DNA of 14,217 bases, taken from positions 1 to 14,217 of the forward strand of contig SBBV01000501.1 of the NCBI GenBank assembly GCA_005240015.1, written 5' to 3'. The first letter of the stretch is position 1; every line of letters starts with the position of its first letter. This document shows positions 14,005 to 14,217 of this stretch, in pieces. The stretch is from Candidatus Odyssella thessalonicensis (lineage in GTDB: Bacteria; Pseudomonadota; Alphaproteobacteria; Bin65). The notes under the pieces are model-generated. The model saw only the letters and a list, made by a program, of their open reading frames with translations. It did no database searches and was not told the origin of the DNA. A program made the translations under genes and the position numbers.

Positions 14005-14098
14005 TGCCCGCGGCAACGGCAACACGGGCCGCGAAACTGGGCCATCATCGAAGGACTCCTCGCCTCTCGGCCTCAACAAGAGAGTGCGTAGTGCGGTA

Positions 14099-14217
14099 TC
14101 AGCCACGTTGTGCGCCCTTCCACAACGTCTCGATGATCGGGCAGTCGGGTGTGACGCCCCGGTCGCATGAAGCGACCATGTCCTTGAGTACGCGTTCCAT
14201 TCGGCGCAGATCAGCGA
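14099..14217 (-). CDS. MerR-family regulator, C-terminal end only (starts beyond the right edge)
   Basis: Translated by hand from the right edge on the minus strand: 38 codons plus a TGA stop. It reads ADLRRMERVLKDMVASC and then DRGVTPDCPIIETLWKG. The LRRMERVL stretch is the end of the MerR dimerisation helix. The metal loop has two cysteines seven residues apart (C-x7-C), followed by CPIIETL; this spacing is that of CueR-type copper sensors rather than mercuric MerR (x8), as in the gene at 7503. It is convergent with the ABC operon, and another metal module probably lies to the right. The start and DNA-binding domain are not visible. Confidence 0.75.
   Translation of the reverse strand, partial: ADLRRMERVLKDMVASCDRGVTPDCPIIETLWKGAQRG

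Noticed and set aside
14006..14033. Hairpins after the LolD-like gene (GCCCG/CGGGC and CGCGGC/GCCGCG) as a terminator
   Set aside because: Short competing stems and no following T-run. Could be incidental in high-GC DNA.
1..14217. CRISPR array, tRNA/rRNA gene or insertion sequence
   Set aside because: I saw no spaced direct repeats, cloverleaf-like sequence, rRNA sequence or transposase in the window.

Overview
The window is high-GC DNA, and most long antisense ORFs in it are shadows of real genes. It probably comes from a proteobacterium, most likely an alphaproteobacterium of the Hyphomicrobiales (Rhizobiales) type. That placement rests on composition, the style of the Liv-type/acyl-CoA ligase operon and the gene families; no rRNA or other marker confirms it.

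Left part (1-4895, all minus strand): one operon reading right to left. It encodes a long-chain/aromatic acyl-CoA synthetase (AMP-binding), a periplasmic substrate-binding protein, LivH and LivM; LivM runs off the left edge. Junctions are tight (16 bp, 40 bp, then an ATGA overlap). A likely promoter lies in an AT-rich pocket at 4933-4962. The unit looks like an uptake system for an organic acid that is activated to its CoA thioester after import, but the substrate cannot be read from sequence.

Middle (4896-6216): about 345 bp without a recognisable gene, then a 3' remnant of comM/yifB (minus strand) that begins abruptly near 5723. Next to it is a small plus-strand protein with two tandem XRE-type helix-turn-helix units. 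The broken housekeeping gene beside an unrelated accessory cluster suggests an island or rearrangement boundary.

Right part (6275-14217): a metal/thiol-stress cluster. Minus strand: a CcdA/DsbD-like membrane protein with a CPAC motif, followed by a small exported protein with two cysteines. Divergent from these is a MerR-family regulator with the exact three-cysteine spacing of mercuric MerR, fused in frame to a C-terminal HMA metal-binding domain that has its own ribosome binding site and GTG start. Then come a P1B-type ATPase with a YPC (not CPC) membrane motif and apparently ten membrane segments, two FtsX/MacB-type permeases and a LolD/MacB-type ATPase. The last four genes form one plus-strand operon. 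At the right edge is the C-terminal end of a second MerR-family regulator (minus strand).

Two operator-promoters tie the cluster together: the merR/ccdA divergent region (7450-7481) and the ATPase promoter (8274-8305) share the same palindrome (CTCYGTA-N6-TACGGAG), the same TTGACT -35 and the same 20-bp spacer typical of MerR-activated promoters. A single regulator therefore probably controls all three transcripts. I infer one response in which the ATPase exports a thiophilic metal, the ABC transporter handles a periplasmic or envelope substrate, and the CcdA-like protein plus exported protein deal with periplasmic thiols. This combination is the best candidate for an undescribed system.
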